From an uncultured Sphingomonadales bacterium (GTDB lineage Bacteria > Pseudomonadota > Alphaproteobacteria > Sphingomonadales > Sphingomonadaceae), in the NCBI GenBank assembly GCA_903832325.1, contig CAILBC010000012.1, positions 237,624 to 301,623 of the forward strand: 64,000 bases of DNA. Reading direction: 5' to 3'. The notes below the pieces were generated by a model. That model made no database searches. It was not told where the DNA came from and worked only from the letters and a program-made list of their open reading frames with translations. A program made the translations under genes and the position numbers. Positions 31,554 to 39,673 of this stretch are shown here, piece after piece. Numbering within the stretch: position 1 is the stretch's first letter; the number at the start of each line of letters is the position of its first letter.

Positions 31554-31910
31554 CTAGCCACCATCAGACAGCACGAAAATCTTGCGGGTCTGTTCGTGGA
31601 TCGTCCAGGCGCCGGTCCACCCTTTGGGCAGGACGAACATTTCACCCGGGCCGATATCGCGCGTGGTGCCATCGGCATTGTGCAGCGTCACCCGGCCCCA
31701 CAGGATGTGGCACAGTTCGGCCATGGCGGTGCGGTCGGCGGCGAAATGGCCCGGGGTGCATTCCCACACGCCGATCCGCGTTGCGCCATCGGAACTTTGC
31801 CACAGGCGCAAGGTGGCTTCGCGCTGGTTGCCTTTGACCGAGGTGGGTTTCGGCACCAGCGCGCCGATATCGATCGTGGCCAGGTCGCCAAAGGCGGCAA
31901 GATTGTACAT
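31554..31910 (-). CDS. Cupin domain protein
   Basis: This is a small 118-residue single-cupin protein. The two cupin motifs appear as GVWECTPGHFAADRT and as IGPGEMFVLPKGWTGAWTI. The segment MAELCHILWGRVTLHNADG is typical of the cupin_3 (DUF861/EutQ-like) group. No enzymatic role can be assigned. ATG 31910 is preferred over a GTG three bases upstream. It is the last gene of the long minus-strand train beginning near 36420, 33 bases after the thioesterase gene. Confidence 0.8.
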   Translation of the reverse strand: MYNLAAFGDLATIDIGALVPKPTSVKGNQREATLRLWQSSDGATRIGVWECTPGHFAADRTAMAELCHILWGRVTLHNADGTTRDIGPGEMFVLPKGWTGAWTIHEQTRKIFVLSDGG

Positions 31911-31943
31911 CACGGGCCTGTCCTGAACGGGGGGAAATGCCGG

Positions 31944-32348
31944 TCAATCGGCCGAGGGCAGGAACCGCTCGATCAGATCGCGCGCCAGCCGCGCCGGGCG
32001 CAGCGTGGCGGCATCGATGCAGCACCAGCTCGATTGCACTTCGGCCAGCACCTCTTCGCCGCGCTTGATCACGGTCTGGTACATCGCGCGCGCGCCCTGC
32101 ACTTTTTCCAGCACGACATGCGCGATCGGCGCGTCATTGAGGAACGTGGGCCGGCGATAGGTAATCTCGTGCTTCAGCGCGACCCACAAGTGCTGCGCCA
32201 CCGCCTCGGCCGGGGCCAGCGCGCGCCAATGGTCGATCACCGCATCCTGCACCCATTTGAGGTACGAGGCATTGTTGACATGGCCCATGAAGTCGATGTC
32301 GGCAGGATCGATCTGAATCGCGAACTGGTGGGGGGCGGCTGTCGTCAC
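31944..32348 (-). CDS. Acyl-CoA thioesterase, hotdog fold (4HBT/YbgC-like)
   Basis: This is a small hotdog-fold thioesterase of about 134 residues. The active-site signature IDPADIDFMGHVNNASYLKW holds the catalytic aspartate and the GHVNN motif. It probably hydrolyses acyl-CoA esters in the cytosol, with unknown chain preference. There is no ATG near the N-terminus. I use GTG at 32348, which leaves about ten residues before the conserved core. A GTG at 32381 would make it 145 residues. It lies between the ArsC-like and cupin genes on the same strand. Confidence 0.83.
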   Translation of the reverse strand: MTTAAPHQFAIQIDPADIDFMGHVNNASYLKWVQDAVIDHWRALAPAEAVAQHLWVALKHEITYRRPTFLNDAPIAHVVLEKVQGARAMYQTVIKRGEEVLAEVQSSWCCIDAATLRPARLARDLIERFLPSAD

Positions 32349-32452
32349 GTCCGGAGTGTACCACGCCGGCCCTGCAACCACCAGCGCGTGATTGCCCTCA
32401 GGGCGATTGTTTTACGCGCCATTATGGCTGAATTTGGACGATTTTTTGCCAG

Positions 32453-32803
32453 TCAACCCAGCGCTGCGGCCCACTCCGCCTCTTTGAAACCAACCAGCAG
32501 CCCGCCGGCATGTTCCACCACCGGCCGCTTGATCAGCGAAGGCTGCGCCACCATCAGCGCAATCGCCGCCGCCGGGTCTGCATCGGCCCGCGCCTTGTCC
32601 GCATCAGGCAGCTTGCGAAACGTGGTCCCGGCGCGGTTCAGCACCATGCCCAGCCCCGCCGCGTCCACCCAGCGCGCCACTTGCGCCGCATCGGCCCTGG
32701 CCTTTTTGTAATCGTGAAAGGCATGGGCAATCCCGCGCGCATCCAGCCAGGCCCGCGCCTTTTTCACGGTGTCGCAATTGGGAATGCCGTAGAGTGTGAT
32801 CAT
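32453..32803 (-). CDS. ArsC/Spx family reductase (YffB-like)
   Basis: This 116-residue thioredoxin-fold protein belongs to the ArsC/Spx family. The N-terminal ITLYGIPNCDTVKKARAWLD carries the single active cysteine (C10) of the YffB subgroup, and the RTFRK-like segment TTFRKLPDADK follows. Members use glutathione-linked chemistry. An arsenate role is not implied, because no ars genes are adjacent. The start ATG overlaps the stop of the upstream membrane-protein gene (ATGA), which suggests translational coupling. Confidence 0.87.
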   Translation of the reverse strand: MITLYGIPNCDTVKKARAWLDARGIAHAFHDYKKARADAAQVARWVDAAGLGMVLNRAGTTFRKLPDADKARADADPAAAIALMVAQPSLIKRPVVEHAGGLLVGFKEAEWAAALG

Positions 32804-33417
32804 GGCGTTGTTTCCTTGCCGGCCGGTGTTTGCTGCAGGGCCCGCACGATGTCTGTCTGCGGGATGACGATAATGCCCGATTCCGCACGGGGCGAAAAAT
32901 ATGCGAGGCCTCTGATCTGCAGACAAAGGCCATGGCGCATCGCGTCGGTGCCCTTTGCGTCGATATAGACCGTATAGCGAAAACGGCCATCCCGCTGGCG
33001 TTTTGCGTGCCGGACTTCGCCCGCGCGCTCATCGTAAAATTCAGGCAAATTGTCGGGCAAGGGTCCCCATGTTGCCGAACGTCCATTGGGCTCCTGAAAC
33101 GGGCAAGGCCCGCTCCAGGCGTAGAGCGAGTCCATAGTGCTCACGTCTTTGGCTCTCGCCTGCAAATCCCCATCGCTCGACAAGTCAAGGCGCAGCACGC
33201 GGGCGGGGCGGTCTTCGGGGTGGATGAACTCTTCGTGCAGGCGATCCATCACATCGCCCGATACGGCCGCGATCCGGTCTACCCGGATATCCCCGAGTGA
33301 CCTCGGGATTGCCATATAGGCATAGAGCCCAAAGCCCGAAAGCACGCCGCCGCCGATCATGGCCAGCGCCAGTCGCCACACGGGGTCCATGCGCGTTTTC
33401 ACGGTTTCCAGTTTCAC
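32800..33417 (-). CDS. Membrane-anchored protein of unknown function
   Basis: I do not recognise this 205-residue protein. One hydrophobic helix (about residues 14-36, LALAMIGGGVLSGFGLYAYM) near the N-terminus suggests a membrane anchor with the rest in the periplasm. The soluble part has two cysteines (GPCPF and GLCLQ) and many charged residues. The start used is GTG 33417, nine bases after the Gre-factor stop. ATG 33390 is an alternative that keeps the helix. Its stop overlaps the start of the ArsC-like gene by four bases. Confidence 0.68.
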   Translation of the reverse strand: MKLETVKTRMDPVWRLALAMIGGGVLSGFGLYAYMAIPRSLGDIRVDRIAAVSGDVMDRLHEEFIHPEDRPARVLRLDLSSDGDLQARAKDVSTMDSLYAWSGPCPFQEPNGRSATWGPLPDNLPEFYDERAGEVRHAKRQRDGRFRYTVYIDAKGTDAMRHGLCLQIRGLAYFSPRAESGIIVIPQTDIVRALQQTPAGKETTP

Positions 33418-33426
33418 GATGCCCGG

Positions 33427-33897
33427 TCAGTCCCCGGGCGCAACAGTGATCGCGATGATCGCGATCGCGTCGGGCTTTCCGGCGAAATCGAACGTTTCGT
33501 CCACTTCGGCGCCCATGATCGCGCGCGCCAGCGGGGCATTGGCCGATAGCAGGCCGGCGGGCGGGTCGGCTTCGTCATCGCCGACCAGCGTGACCGTGCG
33601 GATTGCACCGTTCAGGCTGTAAGTGACGGTGCAGCCGAAGGCGACGCTGTGTCCATCGGGGCGCGGCATCACTTCGGCGGTGGATTGGCGCGTGCTCCAA
33701 TACCGGTGATCGCGGCGCGCGGTCTTGATCTCGGCCTCGTCGGTCAGCATGGCGATCCGCGCCTCGATCGCGGCGCGTCTGGCCGCAATCTGGGCGAGGC
33801 CGCGCGCCGTCACCCGGTTGGGCCCGGGCGGGATCGGCAGCTCGAACTTGGGCTCCAGGTGTTCGTCATCGCCTTCGCGGCGGAACGCAACGCTCAT
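33427..33897 (-). CDS. GreA/GreB family transcription elongation factor-like
   Basis: This 156-residue protein resembles GreA/GreB. An N-terminal coiled-coil-like region includes ARGLAQIAARRAAIEARIAM. A C-terminal FKBP-like domain has GCTVTYSLNGAIRTVTLVGD and SANAPLARAIMGAEVDETFD. It may bind the RNA polymerase secondary channel, but whether the coiled-coil tip keeps the acidic residues needed for transcript cleavage should be checked by alignment. Its ATG overlaps the stop of the M20 peptidase gene by four bases (ATGA). A Gre-like factor within a train of metabolic enzymes is unusual. Confidence 0.82.
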   Translation of the reverse strand: MSVAFRREGDDEHLEPKFELPIPPGPNRVTARGLAQIAARRAAIEARIAMLTDEAEIKTARRDHRYWSTRQSTAEVMPRPDGHSVAFGCTVTYSLNGAIRTVTLVGDDEADPPAGLLSANAPLARAIMGAEVDETFDFAGKPDAIAIIAITVAPGD

Positions 33898-35306
33898 TGC
33901 GAACCTGGCGCACCGGGCGCGCTGAATGCGCGGACCAGGCGATACGTCAGCTCACCCCCCAGCGCAAAACGCTCTGCATTCACGCGTTCGTCGCGGCCAT
34001 GGGCGCGATAATCGTCAATATCGTCGAACAGCGATGCCACGCCATAGCTGGGCATGCCCGCAGCGCGGGTGCGCGTCGAATCCGATCCGCCGGCATCCAT
34101 GTCGGGCATCACCGGCAGGCCGGGCAGCAGCGATTGCACCACGCCGCGAATGGTCGACCACACCGCCGGGCTGGGCGGCGATTCGGGTGAGGCGCGGTCT
34201 GGCGTCACCGTGGTGATCTGCACCCCCGGATTGGCGAACACGGTGGCCAGTTGCGCGCGGATCTGGTCTGGTGTGTCGCCCGGCAGCAGGCGGCACTGGA
34301 TGGTGGCGCGCGCGGTTTGCGGCAGGGCGTTTTCGGCGCCGCCAGCCTGCAACTGCGTGGCAACGCAAGTGGTGCGCACTGCCGCATTGTCATTGGGATC
34401 GTCAGACAGCCGATCGGCCGCGGCCAGATCGCCGCGCCCCACCGCGATCATGTCGGCCTTGCGCGGGCCGGTCTCGATCGCGCCCAGCGCCGCGTAAGAC
34501 GCCTTTACCGTGTCGGTCAGCCGCGCCGGAAAGCGATAGGCCGCCAGCCGGTTCAGCGCGGCGCTCAGGTCATAGATCGCGTTGTCCGGCCGCGGTTCGG
34601 ATGAATGGCCGCCGCGGTTGGCGGTTTCGGCGGCGAACGTCACATAGGTCTTTTCGCTGGTTTCAAAGCCATAGGATTCGTACCGGCCCTTGCGGAATGC
34701 GGCGCGTCCGGCATCGGGGTTCAGCACCAGCCCGGCATCGATCAGATCGCGATGCTGCGCCAGCAGAAACGTGATGCCCGCCGCGCCCTGGCTTTCCTCA
34801 TCGGCGGTAAAGGCCGCGATCACGTCGCGCGCCGGGCGATAGTGTTCGCCCTTCAGCCGGATCAGCGCGGCAGCGACATTGGCGTCTTCGCCTTTCATGT
34901 CGATTGTGCCCCGGCCATAGATCCACCCGGCCTCTTCGGTCATCGCAAAGGGCGGCCGGGTCCAGTCCGCAGCCTTGGCCGGCACCACATCGAGATGCGT
35001 CAGATAGAGCAGCGGCCGCGCCGCGGGGTTTGTGCCGCGCAGCCGCACCACCAGGTTTGCGCGCGCCGGCGCCGCCGGATAGGGCACCACAGTCACATCG
35101 GCAGGGTCAAACCCGGCCGCCAGAAAGCGCACGCGCAAGGCCTCGACCGCGCCGGCAGTGCCTTTGTCGAGCGTGGTATCGATCGCCAGCAGCTCACGCA
35201 AAATGGCGTGCGCCAACGGTTCGGGGGCCAGTTGTTCGTGGGCCAGCGCCGGCGTACCGCCAAGCACCAGCGCGCAGCATGCGGCCGCGATGTGTTTCCG
35301 GATCAT
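33894..35306 (-). CDS. Exported M20 family metallopeptidase
   Basis: This is a 470-residue zinc metallopeptidase of the ArgE/DapE/carboxypeptidase G2 superfamily. A signal peptide (about residues 1-22, ending TPALAH) indicates periplasmic location. Motifs in order are LYLTHLDVVPA, GRGTIDMKGEDAN and FTADEESQG, then NRGGHSSEPRPDN in the dimerisation domain and AHGRDERV near the end. It is only distantly like the tandem pair at 17-20 kb. The start ATG 35306 overlaps the stop of the dienelactone hydrolase (ATGA), and its stop overlaps the Gre gene start, so it sits within a coupled run. Confidence 0.9.
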   Translation of the reverse strand: MIRKHIAAACCALVLGGTPALAHEQLAPEPLAHAILRELLAIDTTLDKGTAGAVEALRVRFLAAGFDPADVTVVPYPAAPARANLVVRLRGTNPAARPLLYLTHLDVVPAKAADWTRPPFAMTEEAGWIYGRGTIDMKGEDANVAAALIRLKGEHYRPARDVIAAFTADEESQGAAGITFLLAQHRDLIDAGLVLNPDAGRAAFRKGRYESYGFETSEKTYVTFAAETANRGGHSSEPRPDNAIYDLSAALNRLAAYRFPARLTDTVKASYAALGAIETGPRKADMIAVGRGDLAAADRLSDDPNDNAAVRTTCVATQLQAGGAENALPQTARATIQCRLLPGDTPDQIRAQLATVFANPGVQITTVTPDRASPESPPSPAVWSTIRGVVQSLLPGLPVMPDMDAGGSDSTRTRAAGMPSYGVASLFDDIDDYRAHGRDERVNAERFALGGELTYRLVRAFSAPGAPGSQ

Positions 35307-36052
35307 GCGGCGTGCAGATTGCGTGCAAACAGATCGAGCATCGCGCTCCATCCGCGTTCGGCCGCATCGTGGTCATAGACCGGAAAATCGGGCTGCATCC
35401 AGCCATGCGCCGCGCCGGCATAGATTTCGCTGTGGTGGTGCACCCCGGCGGCGTCAAACGCGGCGATCAGCTGTTCGTGCATTGCGGCCGGATACCTGTC
35501 ATCGTTGTCGGCGCCGGCCACCAGCACTTCGGCGCGAATTTCCGGCGCATACCGATGCGGGCTGTCGGGCGCATCGCTGACCAGGCGGCCACCGTGAAAG
35601 CTGGCGGCGGCGGCAATGCGATCGGGATAAGTGCCGGCCGTGGCCAGCGCCATGCCGCCGCCCATGCAGAACCCGACCACACCCGCCGGCAGCCGTGCGA
35701 TATCGGGCCGCCCTGCCAGCCAGTCGAGAAACGCCGCGCTGTCCCGCGCGGCGAGGCCGGGGCTGGTGGTGGCATACATCGGGCCGATCACCGCAAACAG
35801 ATCGCCGTTGAACACCTCCTTTGGCACCAGCGCCGGATAAGGGCCAAAGCGATAGAACAGATCGGGCAGCAGCACGCAGTATCCCGCATCGGCCAGCCGC
35901 TGTGCCACGCCGATCAGCGCCGGGCGGATCGCCAGCGCGTCCATATACAGGATCACCGCCGGCCAGGGCCCTGTGCCCTTGTCGGTCGGGATCAGCACGT
36001 GGACAGTGCAATCGCCATCGGCGGCGGGAATCACGATTGGGTCATGCGGCAT
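35303..36052 (-). CDS. Dienelactone hydrolase family protein
   Basis: This is a 249-residue cytosolic alpha/beta hydrolase of the dienelactone hydrolase family, with a Cys-Asp-His triad. The nucleophile is in VGFCMGGGMALA, the acid in VAGADNDDRYP and the histidine in GAAHGWMQPDF. The family opens lactone rings in aromatic degradation, but chromosomal copies often act on other esters. ATG 36052 is chosen as the family's natural start. The long frame upstream has no similarity. It lies 53 bases after the ABM gene and is coupled to the M20 gene downstream. Confidence 0.9.
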   Translation of the reverse strand: MPHDPIVIPAADGDCTVHVLIPTDKGTGPWPAVILYMDALAIRPALIGVAQRLADAGYCVLLPDLFYRFGPYPALVPKEVFNGDLFAVIGPMYATTSPGLAARDSAAFLDWLAGRPDIARLPAGVVGFCMGGGMALATAGTYPDRIAAAASFHGGRLVSDAPDSPHRYAPEIRAEVLVAGADNDDRYPAAMHEQLIAAFDAAGVHHHSEIYAGAAHGWMQPDFPVYDHDAAERGWSAMLDLFARNLHAA

Positions 36053-36105
36053 CGTCGGGTCTCGCAAGGGATAAAGCGGTGGTATGGCGCGCCTTGCGGC
36101 CAAGC

Positions 36106-36420
36106 TCAATCCGCCGCGTCGTGGCCAAAGCGGTGGATGCGCGTCGGCACCCCGGCAAACAGGGTATAGCTGGCGTAAAAGTCGGTGCGGCCCTTCGCCT
36201 GCATTTCGGCATGATCGGCCACCCGGCGCCAGGCGCGCGCGGCGTCTTCGTCGGTCCATTCGGACAGGGCGATCACTTCGCCATCTTCGGCGGTATAGCT
36301 TTTGAACGAGAGGAATCCGGGCTGCTGCCGCGCCAGATGCCACATCCGGTCGGCATCGGCAGCATAAGTCGGGCCGTCGATATCGGCCCGTTTGCGGTTG
36401 CGGAACACGACAAGGTACAT
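36106..36420 (-). CDS. Antibiotic biosynthesis monooxygenase (ABM) domain protein
   Basis: This is a small 104-residue dimeric ferredoxin-like fold protein. It starts MYLVVFRNRKRADIDGPTYA, with MWHLARQQPGFLSFKSY and EVIALSEWTDEDAARAWRR, typical of the ABM/YgiN-like family. Members include cofactor-free monooxygenases, haem-degrading enzymes and proteins of unknown role. ATG 36420 is chosen as the natural start. The open frame upstream is the translation of a tandem repeat. It appears to be the first gene of the minus-strand train that runs to the cupin gene. Confidence 0.82.
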   Translation of the reverse strand: MYLVVFRNRKRADIDGPTYAADADRMWHLARQQPGFLSFKSYTAEDGEVIALSEWTDEDAARAWRRVADHAEMQAKGRTDFYASYTLFAGVPTRIHRFGHDAAD

Positions 36421-36445
36421 GGGCCTGATCCTATCAAGCCGGCCT

Positions 36446-36541
36446 GCGCGCGCAAGCGCGCACTTCGCCCGCCGGCGCACACGTCGCGCGCAAGCGCGCA
36501 CTTCGCCCGCCGGCGCATACTTCCCGCGCAAGCGCGCAGGC
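36446..36541. repeat. 38-bp tandem repeat x about 2.5
   Basis: The unit GCGCAAGCGCGCACTTCGCC then CGCCGGCGCA repeats with a 38-base period (CAAG at 36453, 36491 and 36529). Within each unit GCGCGC/GCGCGC and CGCCGGCG are self-complementary. It occupies the gap between the divergent ABM and aroC genes, so it overlaps both 5' regions. Confidence 0.85.
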
Positions 36542-36581
36542 GATGGACATTTGCGGCCATTGGCGGCTAAGGCCATCGCCC

Positions 36582-37667
36582 ATGAGCCGCAACACTTTCG
36601 GACATGTTTTCCGTTTCACCACCTGGGGGGAAAGCCACGGGCCCGCGCTGGGCGCCGTGGTCGATGGCTGCCCGCCGGGGCTGGCGATCGATGAAGCCGT
36701 GATCCAGCCGTTCCTCGATGCCCGCCGCCCCGGCCAATCGCGCTTTACCACGCAGCGGCAGGAACCGGATCAGGTGCGCATCCTGTCGGGCGTGTTCGAA
36801 GGGCGCACCACCGGCACCCCGATCAGCCTGATGATCGAAAACGTCGATCAGCGGTCAAAAGACTATTCGGACGTCGCGCGCGCCTATCGCCCGGGCCATG
36901 CCGACTATGCCTATGATGCCAAATACGGCTTTCGCGATTATCGCGGCGGCGGGCGGTCCTCCGCACGCGAAACCGCCGCACGTGTTGCCGCCGGCGCGGT
37001 GGCGCGGCTGGTCATTCCCGAAGTCGTGATTCTGGGCTATGTCAGCGCGATCGGCGGTGATGCCATCGATCCGGCCAATTTTGACGCTGCCGAAATCACG
37101 CGCAACCCGTTTTTCTGCCCCGATGCGCAGGCCGCCGCCCGGTGGGAAGTGCTGGTCGATACCGCGCGCAAGGCGGGATCGTCGCTGGGCGCGGTGGTCG
37201 AATGCGTCGCCACCGGGGTTCCCGCCGGCTGGGGCGCGCCACTTTATGCAAAGCTCGATGCCGAACTCGCCCACGCGATGATGGGCATCAACGCGGTAAA
37301 GGGCGTGGAAATCGGCGATGGCTTTGCCGCTGCGGCCAACACCGGTGAAGGCAATGCCGATCCGATGCGGCCCAATCCCGCTGCTTCCGATGGTCACGGC
37401 CACCCGCTGTTCACCGCCAACCACGCCGGCGGCATCGCCGGGGGCATTTCCACCGGTCAGCCGGTCGTGGTGCGCGTCGCGTTCAAGCCGACTTCGTCGA
37501 TCCTCACGGCCATGCCCACTGTCACGCGCGAAGGCGAAGCGACCGACTTGTTCACCAAAGGCCGCCACGACCCCTGCGTCGGCATTCGCGGCGTTCCGGT
37601 GGTCGAGGCGATGATGGCGGCCGTATTGGCCGATCAGAAGATGTTGCATCGCGCGCAATGTGGCTGA
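36582..37667 (+). CDS. aroC: Chorismate synthase
   Basis: This gene encodes the 361-residue enzyme that converts EPSP to chorismate, the last shared step of aromatic amino acid synthesis, using reduced FMN. All three family signatures are present: [18 protein letters not shown] near the start, the FMN-phosphate region [20 protein letters not shown], and [17 protein letters not shown] near the end. [11 protein letters not shown] at 36582 is chosen as start. An in-frame ATG at 36543 adds an unrelated leader. The symporter gene follows after 48 bases with a small hairpin (CCGGGC/GCCCGG) between. Confidence 0.97.
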   Translation: MSRNTFGHVFRFTTWGESHGPALGAVVDGCPPGLAIDEAVIQPFLDARRPGQSRFTTQRQEPDQVRILSGVFEGRTTGTPISLMIENVDQRSKDYSDVARAYRPGHADYAYDAKYGFRDYRGGGRSSARETAARVAAGAVARLVIPEVVILGYVSAIGGDAIDPANFDAAEITRNPFFCPDAQAAARWEVLVDTARKAGSSLGAVVECVATGVPAGWGAPLYAKLDAELAHAMMGINAVKGVEIGDGFAAAANTGEGNADPMRPNPAASDGHGHPLFTANHAGGIAGGISTGQPVVVRVAFKPTSSILTAMPTVTREGEATDLFTKGRHDPCVGIRGVPVVEAMMAAVLADQKMLHRAQCG

Positions 37668-37684
37668 CCGGGCACAACGCCCGG
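37668..37684 (+). other. Small hairpin between aroC and the symporter gene
   Basis: CCGGGC, an ACAAC loop and GCCCGG form a perfect six-pair stem just after the aroC stop, with GCGCGC sequences flanking it on both sides that could extend the fold. No T-run follows, so termination is doubtful. Confidence 0.45.
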
Positions 37685-37715
37685 CCATGCCGCGCGCAAA
37701 AGGGGGCATGACGCC

Positions 37716-39026
37716 GTGGCACAACGCCTGACTTTGTGGATCGTCATCGGCATGGTGGCCGGCATTGCGCTGGGCGCGGCGCTGCACGCCGGGTTTCCCG
37801 CCGACAGCAAGACGCTGGCCGCCAGCGCCGACTTGCTCAAACTGCTGCCCGAAGTGTTCCTGCGCCTGATCAAGATGATCATCGCGCCGCTGATCCTTGC
37901 CACGCTCGTCACCGGCATTGCCGCGATGGGCGACAGCAGCGCGCTGGGCCGCATCGGCGGGCGTGCGCTGGGCTGGTTCGTCTGCGCCAGCCTCACCTCG
38001 ATCGGCCTGGGCCTTGTGCTGGTCAATCTGTTCCAGCCCGGCCATGGCCTCCATTTCGTCGCCGCCGCCCCTGCCACTGCGCTCGCCACCGGTGATTTCA
38101 CGTTCCGCCATTTCGTGCTGGAAATCGTGCCCGTCAGCGTGATCGACGCGATGGCGCAGAACAACGTGCTGCAGATCCTGGTGTTTGCCCTGTTCGCCGG
38201 CGTTGCCCTGTCGGCGCTGGGCGATCGGGGTGCCCCGCTGGTGCGCGGGGCCGAAGCGCTCGTGGCGATGATGCTGACGATGACCGGCTATGTCATGCGC
38301 GCCGCGCCCTTTGCCGTGTTCGGCGCGCTCGCCTCGGTCATCGCCACGCGTGGCCTCGGCATTATCCTGACTTATGGCGCGTTCGTGGCCGAATTCTATG
38401 GCGGGCTCGCGCTGTTCTGGCTGCTGCTGTTTTCCGTCGCCAGCCTGTTTCTCGGCCGCCGCGCCTGGTTGCTTGCGCGTTATATCCGCGAACCGCTGCT
38501 GCTCGCCTATTCCACCGCCAGTTCGGAAAGCGCGCTGCCGCGCCTGTTTGAAGCGCTCGATCGCTATGGCGTGCCGCGCCGCATCTCCGGCTTTGTTCTC
38601 CCGCTCGGCTATTCGTTCAATCTCGATGGCTCGATGATGTATACCAGCTTTGCCACGCTGTTCATCGCCCAGGCCTACAACATCCCGCTTTCCGCCGGGC
38701 AGCAGATCGCCATGCTGCTCACCCTGATGATCACCTCAAAAGGCATCGCCGGCGTCCCCCGCGCCAGCCTGGTGGTGATCGCCGCCACCCTCACCCAGTT
38801 CGGCCTGCCCGTCGAAGGGATCGCCCTTCTGCTCGGCGTCGATACGTTCCTCGATATGGGCCGCACCGCTACCAATGTCGTCGGCAACGCCGTCGCCACC
38901 GCCGTGATCACCCATTGGGAAGGCATGCTGCAACCCCCCATGGACCCGGACGCCCCGCTGGCCATCGCGCCGCACGACACGCCGGAACACGGGCGCAAGG
39001 GGCTGCACCTCGATCCGGGGGCTTGA
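37716..39026 (+). CDS. Dicarboxylate/amino acid:cation symporter (SLC1/DAACS family)
   Basis: This is a 436-residue inner-membrane symporter of the glutamate/C4-dicarboxylate family. It contains the serine-rich hairpin STASSESALPRLFEAL, the helix 7 segment GYSFNLDGSMMYTSFATLF, the second hairpin TSKGIAGVPRASLVV and the substrate-binding helix 8 DTFLDMGRTATNVVGNAV. These fit a transporter for glutamate, aspartate or C4-dicarboxylates with sodium or protons. Translation starts at GTG 37716 after a GGGGG run. The nearby ATG at 37708 is out of frame. The exact substrate cannot be told. Confidence 0.92.
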   Translation: MAQRLTLWIVIGMVAGIALGAALHAGFPADSKTLAASADLLKLLPEVFLRLIKMIIAPLILATLVTGIAAMGDSSALGRIGGRALGWFVCASLTSIGLGLVLVNLFQPGHGLHFVAAAPATALATGDFTFRHFVLEIVPVSVIDAMAQNNVLQILVFALFAGVALSALGDRGAPLVRGAEALVAMMLTMTGYVMRAAPFAVFGALASVIATRGLGIILTYGAFVAEFYGGLALFWLLLFSVASLFLGRRAWLLARYIREPLLLAYSTASSESALPRLFEALDRYGVPRRISGFVLPLGYSFNLDGSMMYTSFATLFIAQAYNIPLSAGQQIAMLLTLMITSKGIAGVPRASLVVIAATLTQFGLPVEGIALLLGVDTFLDMGRTATNVVGNAVATAVITHWEGMLQPPMDPDAPLAIAPHDTPEHGRKGLHLDPGA

Positions 39027-39078
39027 GCGCTTCCGGCGGGGAGGGTCCACCGCCCATTGTCCCCACCATCAGCGCCTC

Positions 39079-39195
39079 GTCGCCCCGGGCCAAACCCGGG
39101 GCAAGGCTGCTCTTTGATGCAAATATCTGATATTAATTGATTTTTGTCTGCCTTGGCTCAGAAGAAGCCTGATCCCGGATCAAGTCCGGGAAGAC
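39079..39195. repeat. CCCGG-ended dispersed element, copy 2 (inverted)
   Basis: The left end GTCGCCCCGGG with CCCGGGGC and the right end GATCCCGG with AGTCCGGGAAGAC match the element at 29242-29366 in the opposite orientation. The interior is markedly AT-rich (AAATATCTGATATTAATTG), unlike the surrounding DNA. Confidence 0.78.
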
Positions 39196-39277
39196 GATTT
39201 GGGCGTGTGTCAGTGCATCTGGGCAATGGCGCCCGCCTGCCATAGCCAAAAACGCCTGCCAGAGGCATAGAGGCCCC

Positions 39278-39673
39278 CTACTTCGCGATCTCCACCGGCT
39301 GGAACTGCGCCAGGCCGCATGAACCGCGCGGGCCGCTGCCCGGGCCGCCGAATTCCATCACGGTGATGATGTCGGTGCTGCACAGTTCGCTGAGCGAGGT
39401 TTCGTATTTGTAGGTGCGATAGGTGCCGAGGCCATAACAGCGCTGGGGCAGGGCCACGCGGTACCATTTGCCGCCGCCGGTGTCGAAATCGATGGTCCAG
39501 TCATCGCGCACGCGGCTTTCGCGGATGCTGTTGAGCGGGATGCAGCTGCGGGGTGCGCCGGTGGCGCGGGCCATCGGCACATCCTTGCCGTGGCCTTCGC
39601 TGCCGCCGGAAACCGGGGCGCATGCCGTGATTGCCAGCGCAGATGCGGCCAAAATCACCCAATTGCGAATCAT
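39278..39673 (-). CDS. DUF6491-like lipoprotein
   Basis: This is a 131-residue probable lipoprotein. The N-terminus MIRNWVILAASALAITAC ends in a lipobox with the lipidated cysteine at residue 18. The mature part has RSCIPLNSIRESRV, the TIDFDTGGGKWYRVALPQRC segment and SELCSTDIITV, which resembles DUF6491 proteins of sphingomonads. Several paired cysteines suggest disulphides. The function is unknown. Its ATG overlaps the stop of nth by four bases, so it is the third gene of a dapB-nth-lipoprotein unit. Confidence 0.8.
   Translation of the reverse strand: MIRNWVILAASALAITACAPVSGGSEGHGKDVPMARATGAPRSCIPLNSIRESRVRDDWTIDFDTGGGKWYRVALPQRCYGLGTYRTYKYETSLSELCSTDIITVMEFGGPGSGPRGSCGLAQFQPVEIAK

Noticed and set aside
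32453..32803. Arsenate reductase of an ars operon
   Set aside because: The protein is of the YffB/Spx type, and no ArsR, ArsB or other ars gene is adjacent.
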